From assembly GCA_022710725.1 (NCBI GenBank), contig JAKLGK010000004.1, positions 372,001 through 436,000 on the forward strand: 64,000 nucleotides of DNA. Direction: 5' to 3'. Of the stretch, positions 1 to 8,204 are shown piece after piece (position 1 is the stretch's first letter; every line of letters begins with the position of its first letter). The notes beneath the pieces were generated by a model. It saw nothing but the letters and a program-made list of their open reading frames with translations. It was not told where the DNA came from and ran no database searches. A program made the translations under genes and the position numbers. The DNA is from Verrucomicrobiota bacterium (GTDB taxonomy: Bacteria > Verrucomicrobiota > Kiritimatiellia > CAIQIC01 > JAGNIJ01).

Positions 1-91
1 CCGCGCGGCGCCACACGAACTGCGTGCCGGGATCCGTCAACGCTCCTTTTTCTACCCCGAGATTCGCGCCATTGCCGGCCGCCAGGATAGC
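1..91. other. unassigned edge sequence
   Basis: All three forward frames are open for about 90 bases and two close at 88-93, so the tail of an upstream gene could end here. No frame gives a recognisable protein and no start codon on the minus strand leads to a supported gene. I leave it unassigned. Confidence 0.3.
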
Positions 92-120
92 TTGACACCC
101 ATGGCCACACTTTGCAAAGT
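92..120 (+). promoter_or_regulatory. candidate promoter of the winged-helix regulator gene
   Basis: A consensus -35 box TTGACA lies at 92-97. Seventeen bases later, at 115-120, the only -10 candidate is CAAAGT, a poor match that lies inside the palindrome at 99-130. Transcription from this pair would begin at about 127, the A of the regulator's ATG, giving a leaderless message. The -35 match is seen; the start point is inferred. Confidence 0.4.
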
Positions 121-130
121 GTGGCCATGG
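99..130. promoter_or_regulatory. perfect 32-bp palindrome over the regulator start codon (putative operator)
   Basis: A perfect inverted repeat with core ACTTTGCAAAGT covers the presumed spacer, -10 box and the ATG at 127. A second palindrome with the same core lies at 708-737, before the next gene. The symmetry fits a dimeric winged-helix repressor, and the encoded regulator beside it is the natural candidate. Binding itself is inferred. Confidence 0.6.
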
Positions 131-702
131 TGGAATCCGCTCCAGCACCGGCTGCCCCGACCCTGTGGCGCACCTGCCGCGCGCTGGCCAATCGTCAACG
201 GCTCCTCTTGCTTCGCTACTTGGTGTTCCATCCCTATCGGCATGTGTCCGAGGTCGCCCAGGGCGTGCGCCTGCCCGTGGCCGTGGCGAGTCAATACCTG
301 CGGATATTGAACGCCCGAGGCATGCTCCAACCGACGCGCGTTGGGCCCCGTGTTTTTTATCGCGCTGCCCCGGACCCGTCGATGCCGCAGGCCGCCACTT
401 TATTATCCTGCATGATAAATAGTTATAAAAGCGGCAAGGCGTCCATAGAGGACATCCGCTTCGCCCTAACCGGCTTCACTCACTCGCGCCGCGTTCAACT
501 TGTCCAGGCACTTTCCAGGGGCCACGGGACGATTCGTTCGTTGTCCCACAAGACCGGAATTTCCAGGCGAGCGGCCTTACGGCACATGGACAAACTGCGG
601 AGGCGGGGGTACGTCGAGCGGCGCGGCAACACGTACAGGATTCGCCGCCCTCTTTCATCGGTGCGGGCCACTCTCGTGAGATTGGCTTGGCGTCAATCCT
701 GA
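127..702 (+). CDS. tandem winged-helix (ArsR/MarR-like) transcriptional regulator
   Basis: A 191-residue cytoplasmic protein predicted to bind DNA. Residues about 10-75 form an ArsR-like winged helix (RALANRQRLLLLRYLV, then a recognition region VAVASQYLRILNARGML). A second helix-turn-helix at about 120-180 reads SHKTGISRRAALRHMDKLRRRGYV, so one chain carries two DNA-binding units. I see no metal-binding cysteine pair, so metal sensing is not supported. ATG at 127 is preferred over TTG at 112 because 112 is inside the operator. Palindromes sit at its start and just after its stop, which suggests autoregulation and control of the following DUF4832 gene. The exact family and the ligand are unknown. 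Confidence 0.75.
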   Translation: MVESAPAPAAPTLWRTCRALANRQRLLLLRYLVFHPYRHVSEVAQGVRLPVAVASQYLRILNARGMLQPTRVGPRVFYRAAPDPSMPQAATLLSCMINSYKSGKASIEDIRFALTGFTHSRRVQLVQALSRGHGTIRSLSHKTGISRRAALRHMDKLRRRGYVERRGNTYRIRRPLSSVRATLVRLAWRQS

Positions 703-707
703 TCACC

Positions 708-737
708 CCGCGCCACACTTTGCAAAGTATGGCGCGG
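708..737. promoter_or_regulatory. 30-bp palindrome upstream of the DUF4832 gene (putative operator)
   Basis: An inverted repeat with a single mismatch shares the ACTTTGCAAAGT core with the palindrome at 99-130. The flanks differ (CCGCGCC here, CCATGGCC there), so the two are not a simple duplication and the shared core is probably the recognised part. It lies between the regulator stop at 702 and the next start at 776. No strong -35/-10 pair is visible. Confidence 0.55.
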
Positions 738-775
738 GCCCGGGAGGGAGGCACAACGAATACCGGGACCACAGC

Positions 776-2608
776 GTGAGTAAAACGGCTGTCTCGCGAT
801 CGGGAATAGGCCGGTTTCTCCAGCAAGGACTGATTCTTCTGCTGTTCTGTGGCCGCGCACACCCGGCGGATATGCGGCCGGACCGTGCCGAACTCGACCT
901 CGACAATCCGCACAAGGGATTCATCCTCTGGGGCACGGACTACGCGGCTGGCGAACCCGACAATTATTACGGGGCGACCGTCTACCATGTCTACATGCCC
1001 TGGCGCGAGGTCGAGACAGCAGACCAGGTCTTTGCCTGGGGTTCATTCGAAACCAACCACCTCAAGCCGATCCTCGACGACCATCCCCTGGCCACCTTCA
1101 TCCTGCGCCCGGTAGCGGACTACCCGGACGGCGAAAGCAGCGGCATGACGGGCTTCTACACCGGCGGCGAACTGCAGCGCGACTTTCCCCGCTTCCTGAT
1201 CGAGGCGCCGCTGAACATCCCCTACTGGACCTACACAAGCTGCGCGGGCGACGGGCCGGGCTGGACGCCCGATTGGAATCACGCGGCCATGATCGCCCAG
1301 ATGACCCAGTACGTCGCCGCCATCCGCGCCCGCTACGACGGCGATCCACGCATCACCGCGGTCCAGGCCGGGATGCTCGGCCTCTGGGGCGAGTGGCACC
1401 AGTCGGGGTGCGAGGATCATGCCCCGAGCAACGCGGCGAAGATCGCTGTGCGCGACGCCTACCGGCTGTTCACCAACACCCCCGTGCAGATACGCTACGC
1501 CCGCGATCCGGATTCCATGGGCGTGCCGTTCGGCTTCCACGAGGACTTCTTCCCCTCCTTCACCGGGCCCTGCCTCTACGGGTTTCCCGACTGCGAGGAT
1601 TCCGGCGATTGGAACCTCCACTACGGCTTCACGCACGTGAACACCGCGGCCGTGCACAACTGGAAATCCAACCCGGTCACCGGCGAGAGCCCGAACGACG
1701 ACCAGAAGCAATGCTGGTCGAACGATTTCAACGACGTGATGACGGTGATCCGCGATTACCACTTCACCGGCCTCGGCCCGGCCGGCGGGCACGAGTGGAA
1801 CGGCAACCAGGCCAGGCTGCAGGCCATGAAACGCGTGCTGGGGTACAACCTGCACCTCGACCGCGTCGCATGGCCTGACCGCGTGTGGAAGGACTGGCCC
1901 TTCCACGTCACACTCGCGTTCACGAACTCGGGCTCCGCCCCCTGCTATCACCGATTCCCCGTGCAGTTGGCCCTGTGCCAGGCCGACGGCACGCCCGCCT
2001 GGACCGGGGCGCTATCCTGCGATCTGCGCCAGGTCCGGCCCGGGATGACGCTGGAACATACCCAACTTGTCACGGTCAGCGGCGTGGCGACGGGAACGTA
2101 CTCGCTCCGCGTGGGAATCCTGGATCCGCGCACCGGCCAACCCGGCGTGAGACTCCAGACGGCGGGGGAAGACTCCTTCCGTCGCTGCGCGTGCGGCCCC
2201 GTGCTGGTGACACCGGACCCGGAACACTGCGACTCCAACGGGGACGGCGTGCCGGACGCCTGGTACCTGGCCTACGGGCTGGACCCCACTAACCCGACGA
2301 TCGGCCATGCGGACAGCGACGGCGACGGGTTGGCGAACAGGGAGGAATGGCTTTCGGGCACCCATCCCACCAACGGGCAATCCTTCCTCCGCGTGGCCGG
2401 CCTGCATCCGCTGGACGATGGACCCGGCATCGCCCTTCGCTGGCTCGGGGCCTCGGGGATCCATTATTCCGTGGAGCGGACCACCAACCTGCTCTCGACA
2501 GCGGAGACCATCGCGACGAATGTCGCCGGCGCGGGCGGCTGGATCACGAACAGCGACCCGGAGGCCGCCGGGCCCGGGCCACGGTTCTACCGGGTCGGCG
2601 TGGAATAG
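776..2608 (+). CDS. exported DUF4832-like glycosidase-fold protein
   Basis: A 610-residue protein starting at GTG; residues about 12-30 form a signal peptide (LILLLFCGRAHPA). Residues about 35-350 resemble DUF4832/TIM-barrel proteins, including NPHKGF near the N-terminus and GLWGEWH at about 205, a typical position for a catalytic acid in GH-A-like barrels. A beta-sandwich-like segment follows (about 360-470), then a calcium-repeat stretch (DSNGDGVPDAW, about 485) and a C-terminal module ending RFYRVGVE. The substrate cannot be read from the sequence. The regulator upstream and the palindrome at 708-737 suggest that it is the controlled target. Confidence 0.7.
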   Translation: MSKTAVSRSGIGRFLQQGLILLLFCGRAHPADMRPDRAELDLDNPHKGFILWGTDYAAGEPDNYYGATVYHVYMPWREVETADQVFAWGSFETNHLKPILDDHPLATFILRPVADYPDGESSGMTGFYTGGELQRDFPRFLIEAPLNIPYWTYTSCAGDGPGWTPDWNHAAMIAQMTQYVAAIRARYDGDPRITAVQAGMLGLWGEWHQSGCEDHAPSNAAKIAVRDAYRLFTNTPVQIRYARDPDSMGVPFGFHEDFFPSFTGPCLYGFPDCEDSGDWNLHYGFTHVNTAAVHNWKSNPVTGESPNDDQKQCWSNDFNDVMTVIRDYHFTGLGPAGGHEWNGNQARLQAMKRVLGYNLHLDRVAWPDRVWKDWPFHVTLAFTNSGSAPCYHRFPVQLALCQADGTPAWTGALSCDLRQVRPGMTLEHTQLVTVSGVATGTYSLRVGILDPRTGQPGVRLQTAGEDSFRRCACGPVLVTPDPEHCDSNGDGVPDAWYLAYGLDPTNPTIGHADSDGDGLANREEWLSGTHPTNGQSFLRVAGLHPLDDGPGIALRWLGASGIHYSVERTTNLLSTAETIATNVAGAGGWITNSDPEAAGPGPRFYRVGVE

Positions 2609-2614
2609 GAAGCG

Positions 2615-3073
2615 CTACTGCGCGACCAGGGTCACGATCAGCGTCCCGCCCTCGTGGGAGATGCCTCCCAGCACGACCGGCGCTCCGCGATTCATGACCA
2701 CCGTGGTGTTGAGCACCACGTCGCCACCGCGCATCCACTGGACGGCGGCCCGCACCTTGCCCTTGCCGGCGTCCGCGGCGGCGATGTTCAGTTGGAAGCC
2801 GCCGCCCAGTGACAGGACCGTCGCGCCGGGCAGGCTCACCGAGGCGGACCCCTCGCCGATGTGCTTGTAGTACTCGAACCGGAGGGTCCGCCGGAGCTTG
2901 TACTCGATGTTGTCGAGCCGCGGATCCTGGGCGGCCGGCTTATCCGAGGCGTGGATCATCGTCGCCTGAAGGGAGACGACGTCCTGCGCCCGGGCCGGCG
3001 ATCCGGAGGACAGCCAGAGCGCGGCGGCCGACAGCGCCGCCAGGCCGACCCCAAGCTGTTTACGAGCCCACAT
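2615..3073 (-). CDS. small exported protein of an ECF sigma operon
   Basis: A 152-residue protein with a clear signal peptide (GVGLAALSAAALWLSS, cleavage likely after ARA). The mature part of about 120 residues is rich in short beta-strand patterns and has no recognisable domain or catalytic motif. Its start overlaps the end of the anti-sigma reading frame by 14 bases, so translation is probably coupled to it. Position suggests an envelope target or signal partner of the sigma/anti-sigma pair. I do not recognise the family. Confidence 0.65.
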   Translation of the reverse strand: MWARKQLGVGLAALSAAALWLSSGSPARAQDVVSLQATMIHASDKPAAQDPRLDNIEYKLRRTLRFEYYKHIGEGSASVSLPGATVLSLGGGFQLNIAAADAGKGKVRAAVQWMRGGDVVLNTTVVMNRGAPVVLGGISHEGGTLIVTLVAQ

Positions 3074-3571
3074 TCTCGCCCCCGTTCTGTTCCACGACCC
3101 AGATCACCACCATGCCCGACTCCTGATCTTCGTACACCATCGTGGAGGCCTTCGGCAAGCCGGTTTCCACCCACTCCACCGCCGAGGCCGGCGCGTGAGC
3201 GAGGACCGGAGCCGCGGTTTCCCGGTCCGGCCGGAACCGGAGCCCCACCCCCACGACCGCCGCCAGCGCCAGCAGGGAGGCCGCCGCAGCCGCCCACCGC
3301 CAAGACCAGCCCAGCCGGGCGCAGCGGCCTCCACGCCTTCGTCCTTCGCGAGATGGATGGCCCTTCGCACATCCGCCCAGGCGGCTTCGGCCGTCTCGAG
3401 CGGCGCGCCAACCCGCTGGCGCATGTGATCGCCCAGGCTCAACCAACGGTCGCGGACGGCGTTGCACGACCCGCAGCGGCGGATGTGATTGTACAACTGC
3501 TCCTTCCGGCGGACCGAGAGTTCGCCGTCCATATCCAGGCTGATCCACTGGCGGGCCTTGCGACAGTTCAT
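3060..3571 (-). CDS. zinc-finger anti-sigma factor, reading frame broken as sequenced
   Basis: The N-terminal part, from ATG at 3571, reads MNCRKARQWISLDMDGELS with a following H-x3-C-x2-C (HIRRCGSC), the zf-HC2 anti-sigma zinc finger. The membrane segment (WRWAAAAASLLALAAVVG) and the periplasmic tail ending EQNGGENVGS lie in a different frame. The two frames cross near 3300-3330; a one-base change would restore about 170 residues. Either a base is missing from the assembly, the gene is broken, or a -1 shift occurs. The ATG overlaps the sigma-factor stop as ATGA, and the tail overlaps the next gene. A membrane anti-sigma factor holding the adjacent sigma factor is the expected role. Confidence 0.7.
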
Positions 3572-4188
3572 AGCAGCCCCCTTAATTTCCGCTGCATGTG
3601 CCGGCGCGCATAAAACACCCTCGACATCACGGTTCCCGTGCGGCAACCCATGACCTCCGCGATCTTCCCGTACGGCAGCCCCTCGATCTCGCGCAGGGTC
3701 AGCGTCATCCGGTGTTCCGGCGAAAGTTCGCCCAGGGCCTCGTCAAATAGCCGCTTCGTTTCCGCCCGCTCGGCCTCCTGGTCTGGGCGTGACCGCCGGC
3801 TGACGGCGGGATTCGGATCGGACTGCGTCACCAGGTCCACGTTCTCGGGCAGCGCCTGCTCACCGAGCCGGGCGCGGTGGCGGAGAAAATCGAGGCAGGT
3901 GTTCGACACGATCCGGTACAGCCACGTGTAAAAGGAGGAGGATTCCCGGTAGCGGGAGAGATTCTTCCAGGCCTTGACCCAGGCCTGCTGGGACAGGTCG
4001 CGGGCGTCATCCGGGTTGTTGACCATCCCGCATGCCAGCCCAAAGATCCTCTGGTGGTACATCTTCATCAGTTCGCCGAAGGCTTCCTCGTCGCCGGCCC
4101 GCGCCTGCTGCACCCATCGGCGCACCTGCCGGGCATCGGCCACGTCTCCGCCCATCTGTTTGGACGGCCTGGAATCGCTTCTATTCAT
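3568..4188 (-). CDS. ECF (sigma-70 family, RpoE-like) sigma factor
   Basis: A 206-residue protein. Region 2 covers about residues 35-100 (AFGELMKMYHQRIFGLA, then DDARDLSQQAWVKAWKNL and FYTWLYRIVSNTCLDFLR). Region 4 covers about 150-200 (LSPEHRMTLTLREIEGLPYGKIAEVMGCRTGTVMSR, split here only for description). The linker of about 30 charged residues is typical. It heads a three-gene unit with an overlapping anti-sigma gene and an exported protein, the usual layout for an envelope-responsive regulon. No autoregulated promoter could be identified upstream. Confidence 0.9.
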   Translation of the reverse strand: MNRSDSRPSKQMGGDVADARQVRRWVQQARAGDEEAFGELMKMYHQRIFGLACGMVNNPDDARDLSQQAWVKAWKNLSRYRESSSFYTWLYRIVSNTCLDFLRHRARLGEQALPENVDLVTQSDPNPAVSRRSRPDQEAERAETKRLFDEALGELSPEHRMTLTLREIEGLPYGKIAEVMGCRTGTVMSRVFYARRHMQRKLRGLL

Positions 4189-4269
4189 TGTTCCGGCACA
4201 CCGTGCTCCTGCCCCACCCGCGCGGTCATACTAGAGGAAAACCCGGCCGGTGAAAACGCCAAAGGCCCT

Positions 4270-4294
4270 GTCCCGCGTTTGTTGAACGCGGGAC
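4270..4294 (-). terminator. hairpin downstream of the metallophosphoesterase gene
   Basis: A perfect 10-bp stem (GTCCCGCGTT / AACGCGGGAC) with a 5-base loop lies 30 bases past the minus-strand stop at 4324 and before the divergent sigma promoter region. No clean T-run follows, so it may be a weak terminator or only a message-stabilising hairpin. Confidence 0.4.
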
Positions 4295-4323
4295 AACCGC
4301 AGGCCTCAAAAAACTGCGCCGGG

Positions 4324-5271
4324 TCAGGCATCCGGCGGCCTCCGCGGCGTCCAGCCGTAGTGGACATACTCCCATTCCACGCGCCCGCCTTTCAACGTCA
4401 CCACGCCGAACCCGGCGTCCGTCCCGCGCCGCGGGCCGCGCCACCAGGCTCCGCTGACCGCGCCCCCCGTGATGAACGTGGTCCGCCGCCAGCGGATCAT
4501 CTCGTCCACATGCAGATGCCCCTGCAGCACCAGCAGCAGGTTATGCTTCCCAAACAGCTCCAGCACCTCGCGGTTGTTCACGATGACGCGGTTATCCGGC
4601 GCCGGCGCCGTGGCCCCTTCCACCGCCTGGTAAAAAGCCGTCAGGAGCGGCATGTGCGTTACGAGCACGATCGGCGTCGACGGGTCCACTCCTTCGAGGT
4701 CCGCCCGAACCCAGTCCAATTGCTCCGGCTCGATGAACCCGCGGCAGTTCCGCTCGGTGTCCGTAACCTGGATGCCGTCCAGCAGCACGAAATGGCAGCC
4801 GCCGGCTTCGAACGAGCGATAGGTCCGCGGCACCCCCATTTTCCCTCGAAAAATCGCCCGCGGATCGGAGCTCGCCGGAGACCCGTCTTTCGGACGGGCG
4901 GCCACCAGGTCGTGATTGCCGATGGCGGATTCCCTGGGGCCGGGCAGGGAATTCCACATCTCCATGAACGCGTCCCAGCGCGGGGCGACCTGCTCGGCCG
5001 CGGAGTCCAACCCGTCGGTGATCAGGTCGCCGCCCGCGACGACGAGATCGGGGGCCTGCGCCCGCATCGCCGCCGCCGCCATGTCCAGGGCCCGGGGCGT
5101 CTCCCATTCCAGCCGGGTGTGCACGTCCGTGAAAAATACAAACCGGAACGACTCGCGCGACGGAACCGGCGCCGCCCAGGCCCGGCGCCTGGGCCCGCCC
5201 AGGCTCCAGGCCGCTCCAGCCGCCGCCATCGTCCCCAGGAATCCCCGCCGGGAGATGTTCCATGCTGTCAT
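4324..5271 (-). CDS. Tat-exported calcineurin-like metallophosphoesterase
   Basis: A 315-residue protein with a twin-arginine signal (SRRGFLG) and cleavage near AWA. The metallophosphoesterase motifs run in order: FTDVH, GGDLITD, GNHD, VTHMP and GHLH, covering the expected dinuclear metal ligands. It should hydrolyse phosphate esters or nucleotides outside the cytoplasm; the substrate is unknown. The ATG at 5271 overlaps the upstream stop as ATGA, so it is coupled to the VanZ-like gene. A longer in-frame extension to 5469 exists but lies inside that gene and would lose the Tat signal. Confidence 0.88.
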   Translation of the reverse strand: MTAWNISRRGFLGTMAAAGAAWSLGGPRRRAWAAPVPSRESFRFVFFTDVHTRLEWETPRALDMAAAAMRAQAPDLVVAGGDLITDGLDSAAEQVAPRWDAFMEMWNSLPGPRESAIGNHDLVAARPKDGSPASSDPRAIFRGKMGVPRTYRSFEAGGCHFVLLDGIQVTDTERNCRGFIEPEQLDWVRADLEGVDPSTPIVLVTHMPLLTAFYQAVEGATAPAPDNRVIVNNREVLELFGKHNLLLVLQGHLHVDEMIRWRRTTFITGGAVSGAWWRGPRRGTDAGFGVVTLKGGRVEWEYVHYGWTPRRPPDA

Positions 5272-6527
5272 GCACGCCCCCTGTTCCGGATCACGCGCAC
5301 GGCCCATCGTTCCGCCAGGAACAGGATGAGCATGCCCACGAGGAATATTTCCCTGACCTGCCGCTCCGTCAAGCGGGTGATGAGCGAGGCGCTGACCGGG
5401 CTCGTGTACGGGCGCGCGGGATCGTGATGCTCGTCGAGCAGCCGGGCCACGCGATCCGGCAGCACGCAACCGGACAGGCGGAGCGCGTTGCCGAAATACA
5501 ACTCCAGCAGGCGGTTCTCCCGCCAGGCCACCGTCGCGTGGCCGCGCAGCGCCTCGGGATCGCCCCGCATCGCCCAGGCCCGCGCCGCGTTCGCGTCCCG
5601 GCGGAAGAGATGCACGCGCGCCTCGTGCGTGAACGGATCGGTCACCGGCGTCCAGGTCCGGAGGAATTCCTCGTAGCGGCCCGGGTCGCGGAACTCGGCG
5701 AGCCGCGCGGCCACCTCCTCGACCCGGGCGCGGTCCAGGCTCCGGAGATCCTCCCGGCTGAACCGCGAGAAAAAAACACCCACCTCGGGATCGGTGTGGC
5801 GATACCCGTACTCGGCCATCATGCTGTACGCGCGGCGCAACGGCTCAAGGACCGGCCAGCGCAGCGTGTAGCGCTCCACGCGCGGCGGCGTGTTGGACAG
5901 GCACAGCGCCAGCAGGGCCAGGTGCGCCACGCCCAGCCCGCCGACGAGCCGGACCGAACGCGCCGCAACGGGACCCCGCACGCAGGCCGGCCGCAGGCCT
6001 GCGGCGAGCAGCACCTGGACCAGGCCGACGGCCTGGACGTTCAGCCACACGTCGCGCAACCCGAAGACGCGACGCGGGGTCATCCACTGGATGATCTCGT
6101 CCGTTGTGCCCAGGATCGCCCCCAACCAACCCGCGGCCAGGTAGACCAGCGGGTCGCGAACCCGATGGCTGAACGCCCGGAAGAGCAGGAACCCGAGGAC
6201 ACCGTACTCGATGAAATGCACCGCCTCTTCGGGATTGGCGCGCAGTCGCCAGGACAGAAACGCGTACAGGATCGCGACACCGGCCACCCAGGCCGCGGCC
6301 CGGCCGCGCCCGGGCCCGCGCGAGCGCGCCAACCCGAGCAACGCCAGCCCCGCGCCCGCGGCCAGCGCCGCGAACACCCCGTGCAGGAAGGCGGCGCGGC
6401 CCCAGTGCTCGGTCACCCAGGACTGGATCGCGCGGGCCAGCGGGATGGCCAGGTAGATCGCCAGCGTCCAGGCGGCGACGGCCAGCCAGGCCAGCCACTC
6501 CCTTTCGCGCGGCGGCTGGTTCAGCAT
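5268..6527 (-). CDS. VanZ-like polytopic membrane protein
   Basis: A 419-residue protein. The N-terminal half holds about five or six membrane segments. Within it, HFIEYGVLGFLLFRAF, then DEIIQWMTPRRVFGLRDV and a conserved N, match the VanZ-like pattern (E-Y, D-E-x2-Q, R, D-x3-N). A soluble, charged region of about 150 residues follows, with a last membrane segment near the C-terminus (FLVGMLILFLAERW). VanZ proteins are linked to teicoplanin resistance in some Firmicutes, but most homologues have no known role and resistance should not be assumed. It overlaps the phosphoesterase gene by four bases. Confidence 0.75.
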   Translation of the reverse strand: MLNQPPREREWLAWLAVAAWTLAIYLAIPLARAIQSWVTEHWGRAAFLHGVFAALAAGAGLALLGLARSRGPGRGRAAAWVAGVAILYAFLSWRLRANPEEAVHFIEYGVLGFLLFRAFSHRVRDPLVYLAAGWLGAILGTTDEIIQWMTPRRVFGLRDVWLNVQAVGLVQVLLAAGLRPACVRGPVAARSVRLVGGLGVAHLALLALCLSNTPPRVERYTLRWPVLEPLRRAYSMMAEYGYRHTDPEVGVFFSRFSREDLRSLDRARVEEVAARLAEFRDPGRYEEFLRTWTPVTDPFTHEARVHLFRRDANAARAWAMRGDPEALRGHATVAWRENRLLELYFGNALRLSGCVLPDRVARLLDEHHDPARPYTSPVSASLITRLTERQVREIFLVGMLILFLAERWAVRVIRNRGRA

Positions 6528-6573
6528 CCGAACGCTCCTCCGCCGGACCGGCCGCAGCGCGGGCGCGATCCGT

Positions 6574-8103
6574 TCAAGCCACCCGCCCGGTTTCCTCGGT
6601 CAACTGGCGGAGCCGCTCCTCCATGGCCGGGGTCAACTGCTCCCAGGTGAAGCGCCAGATCCAGTTCCCGCTGGTCGTGCCGGGCACGTTCATGCGGGCC
6701 TCGGTGCCCAGGCCGATGATGTCCTGCAGCGGGAACACCACCGTGTTGGCCTTCGAGCGCATGGCCAGCCGGATGAGGTCCCAGTGGATCTCGCGGCCGT
6801 CGGTCTTGAGGTAATCGAGGATCGCGCGGCGCTCCTTCTCGATGTCCTCGCGCGAGCGCGTGCTGTTCTTGCCCGGCTCGCTGCGGAACCATCCGACCGT
6901 GGTGTCGTTGTCGTGCGTGCCGGAATAGACCGCGCAGTTCGGCGGATAGCTCTCCGGCCGGTAGTCCGCGGCCTTGGCGTCGTTGCCGAACGCGAACTGG
7001 AGAATGCGCATGCCCGGGAACTGGAACTGGTCGCGGAGCTGCTCCACGGCGGGCGTGATCACGCCGAGGTCCTCGGCGATGATCGGCAGCCGGCCGAGCT
7101 CGCGGATGAGGGTATTGAACAGCTCGGCGCCCGGGCCGGGGACCCAACGCCCGTTGATCGCCGTCGTCTCGCGGCCCGGGATTTCCCAGTAGGCCTCGAA
7201 GCCGCGGAAGTGGTCGATCCGCACGATGTCCACCTGCTCGAAGATGTGGCGCATCCGCTTGACCCACCACGCGTAGCCGGTCTGGCGGTGGACGTCCCAG
7301 CGGTAGAGCGGGTTGCCCCAGAGCTGGCCGGTCGCGCTGAAGTAATCCGGCGGCACGCCCGCGACGATGGTCGGGAAACCGCGCTCGTCCAGGTGGAACA
7401 GCTCCGGGTGCGCCCAGACGTCCGCGCTGTCGTGGGCGACGAAGATCGGGATGTCGCCGACGATCTGGACGCCGCGCTTGTGGCAGTACTTGCGCAGGCG
7501 CGCCCACTGGTCGGCGAAGAGGAACTGCTCGATCTTGACGTTGCGGATCGCGGTGCGCAGCTTGCGCGCGGCCGCCCGCAGCGCGGCCGGGTCCCGCTGG
7601 GCCAGCTCCGGCTCCCACGTGGTCCACGGCTTCAGCTCGTGGGCGTTCTTCAGGGCGAAGAACAGCGCGAAGTCGTCCAGCCAATCCGCGTTCTTCCGGC
7701 AGAAATGCTCGAACGCCTCGCGCTTGCTCTTGCCGGCGCGGGTGTCGAACGAGCGGCACGCGGTCTGGAGCACCTCGTTGCGCGCGATGAGGACGGGGCC
7801 GAAATCGACGTGGTCGCGCGGGAACTCGGGGAAACGCGCCAGACGCGAGCGCGAGATGAGGCCTTCGCGAACGAGCAGGTCGAAGCTGATCCACTGCGGG
7901 TTGCCGGCGAACGTCGAGAGCGACTGGTAGGGCGAATCCGCGTAGCCGGTCGGACCCAGCGGAAGGATCTGCCACCACTGCTGCTTCGCGGCCTGCAGCT
8001 TGTCTACGAACAGCCGGGCCTGCGGCCCGATTTCACCGAGCCCATACGGCCCCGGCAGAGAGGTGGGATGCAAGAGGATTCCACTGGCCCGCGGAAAGTT
8101 CAT
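6574..8103 (-). CDS. malQ: 4-alpha-glucanotransferase (amylomaltase)
   Basis: A 509-residue cytoplasmic GH77 enzyme of full length. It starts with RASGILLHPTSLPGPYGLGE and WWQILPLGPTGYADSPYQ, both hallmarks of MalQ. Catalytic regions are visible: RIDHFRGFEAYW (nucleophile Asp), IIAEDLGVITP (acid/base Glu) and SGTHDNDTT (third Asp). It transfers maltosyl and longer alpha-1,4-glucan units, feeding maltodextrins into central metabolism or glycogen turnover. Together with the exported GH13 amylase at 57.3-60.7 kb it supports alpha-glucan use. Confidence 0.96.
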   Translation of the reverse strand: MNFPRASGILLHPTSLPGPYGLGEIGPQARLFVDKLQAAKQQWWQILPLGPTGYADSPYQSLSTFAGNPQWISFDLLVREGLISRSRLARFPEFPRDHVDFGPVLIARNEVLQTACRSFDTRAGKSKREAFEHFCRKNADWLDDFALFFALKNAHELKPWTTWEPELAQRDPAALRAAARKLRTAIRNVKIEQFLFADQWARLRKYCHKRGVQIVGDIPIFVAHDSADVWAHPELFHLDERGFPTIVAGVPPDYFSATGQLWGNPLYRWDVHRQTGYAWWVKRMRHIFEQVDIVRIDHFRGFEAYWEIPGRETTAINGRWVPGPGAELFNTLIRELGRLPIIAEDLGVITPAVEQLRDQFQFPGMRILQFAFGNDAKAADYRPESYPPNCAVYSGTHDNDTTVGWFRSEPGKNSTRSREDIEKERRAILDYLKTDGREIHWDLIRLAMRSKANTVVFPLQDIIGLGTEARMNVPGTTSGNWIWRFTWEQLTPAMEERLRQLTEETGRVA

Positions 8104-8204
8104 GTCGGCGTTGCTCCTGTGAACGGTTAAAGGGCGTGAAACCTAGCAGCCGTCGGCGCGCAAGTCCACGCTTTTCCAACGGGCCGCGGCCCGCCCGCTC
8201 CTCC

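Noticed and set aside
5268..6527. VanZ-like gene as a glycopeptide-resistance determinant
   Set aside because: The VanZ fold is widespread and no vanHAX genes are nearby.
8180..8193. GC-only palindrome after the GtrA gene as a terminator
   Set aside because: The stem is short and GC-only, with no T-run on the transcribed side.
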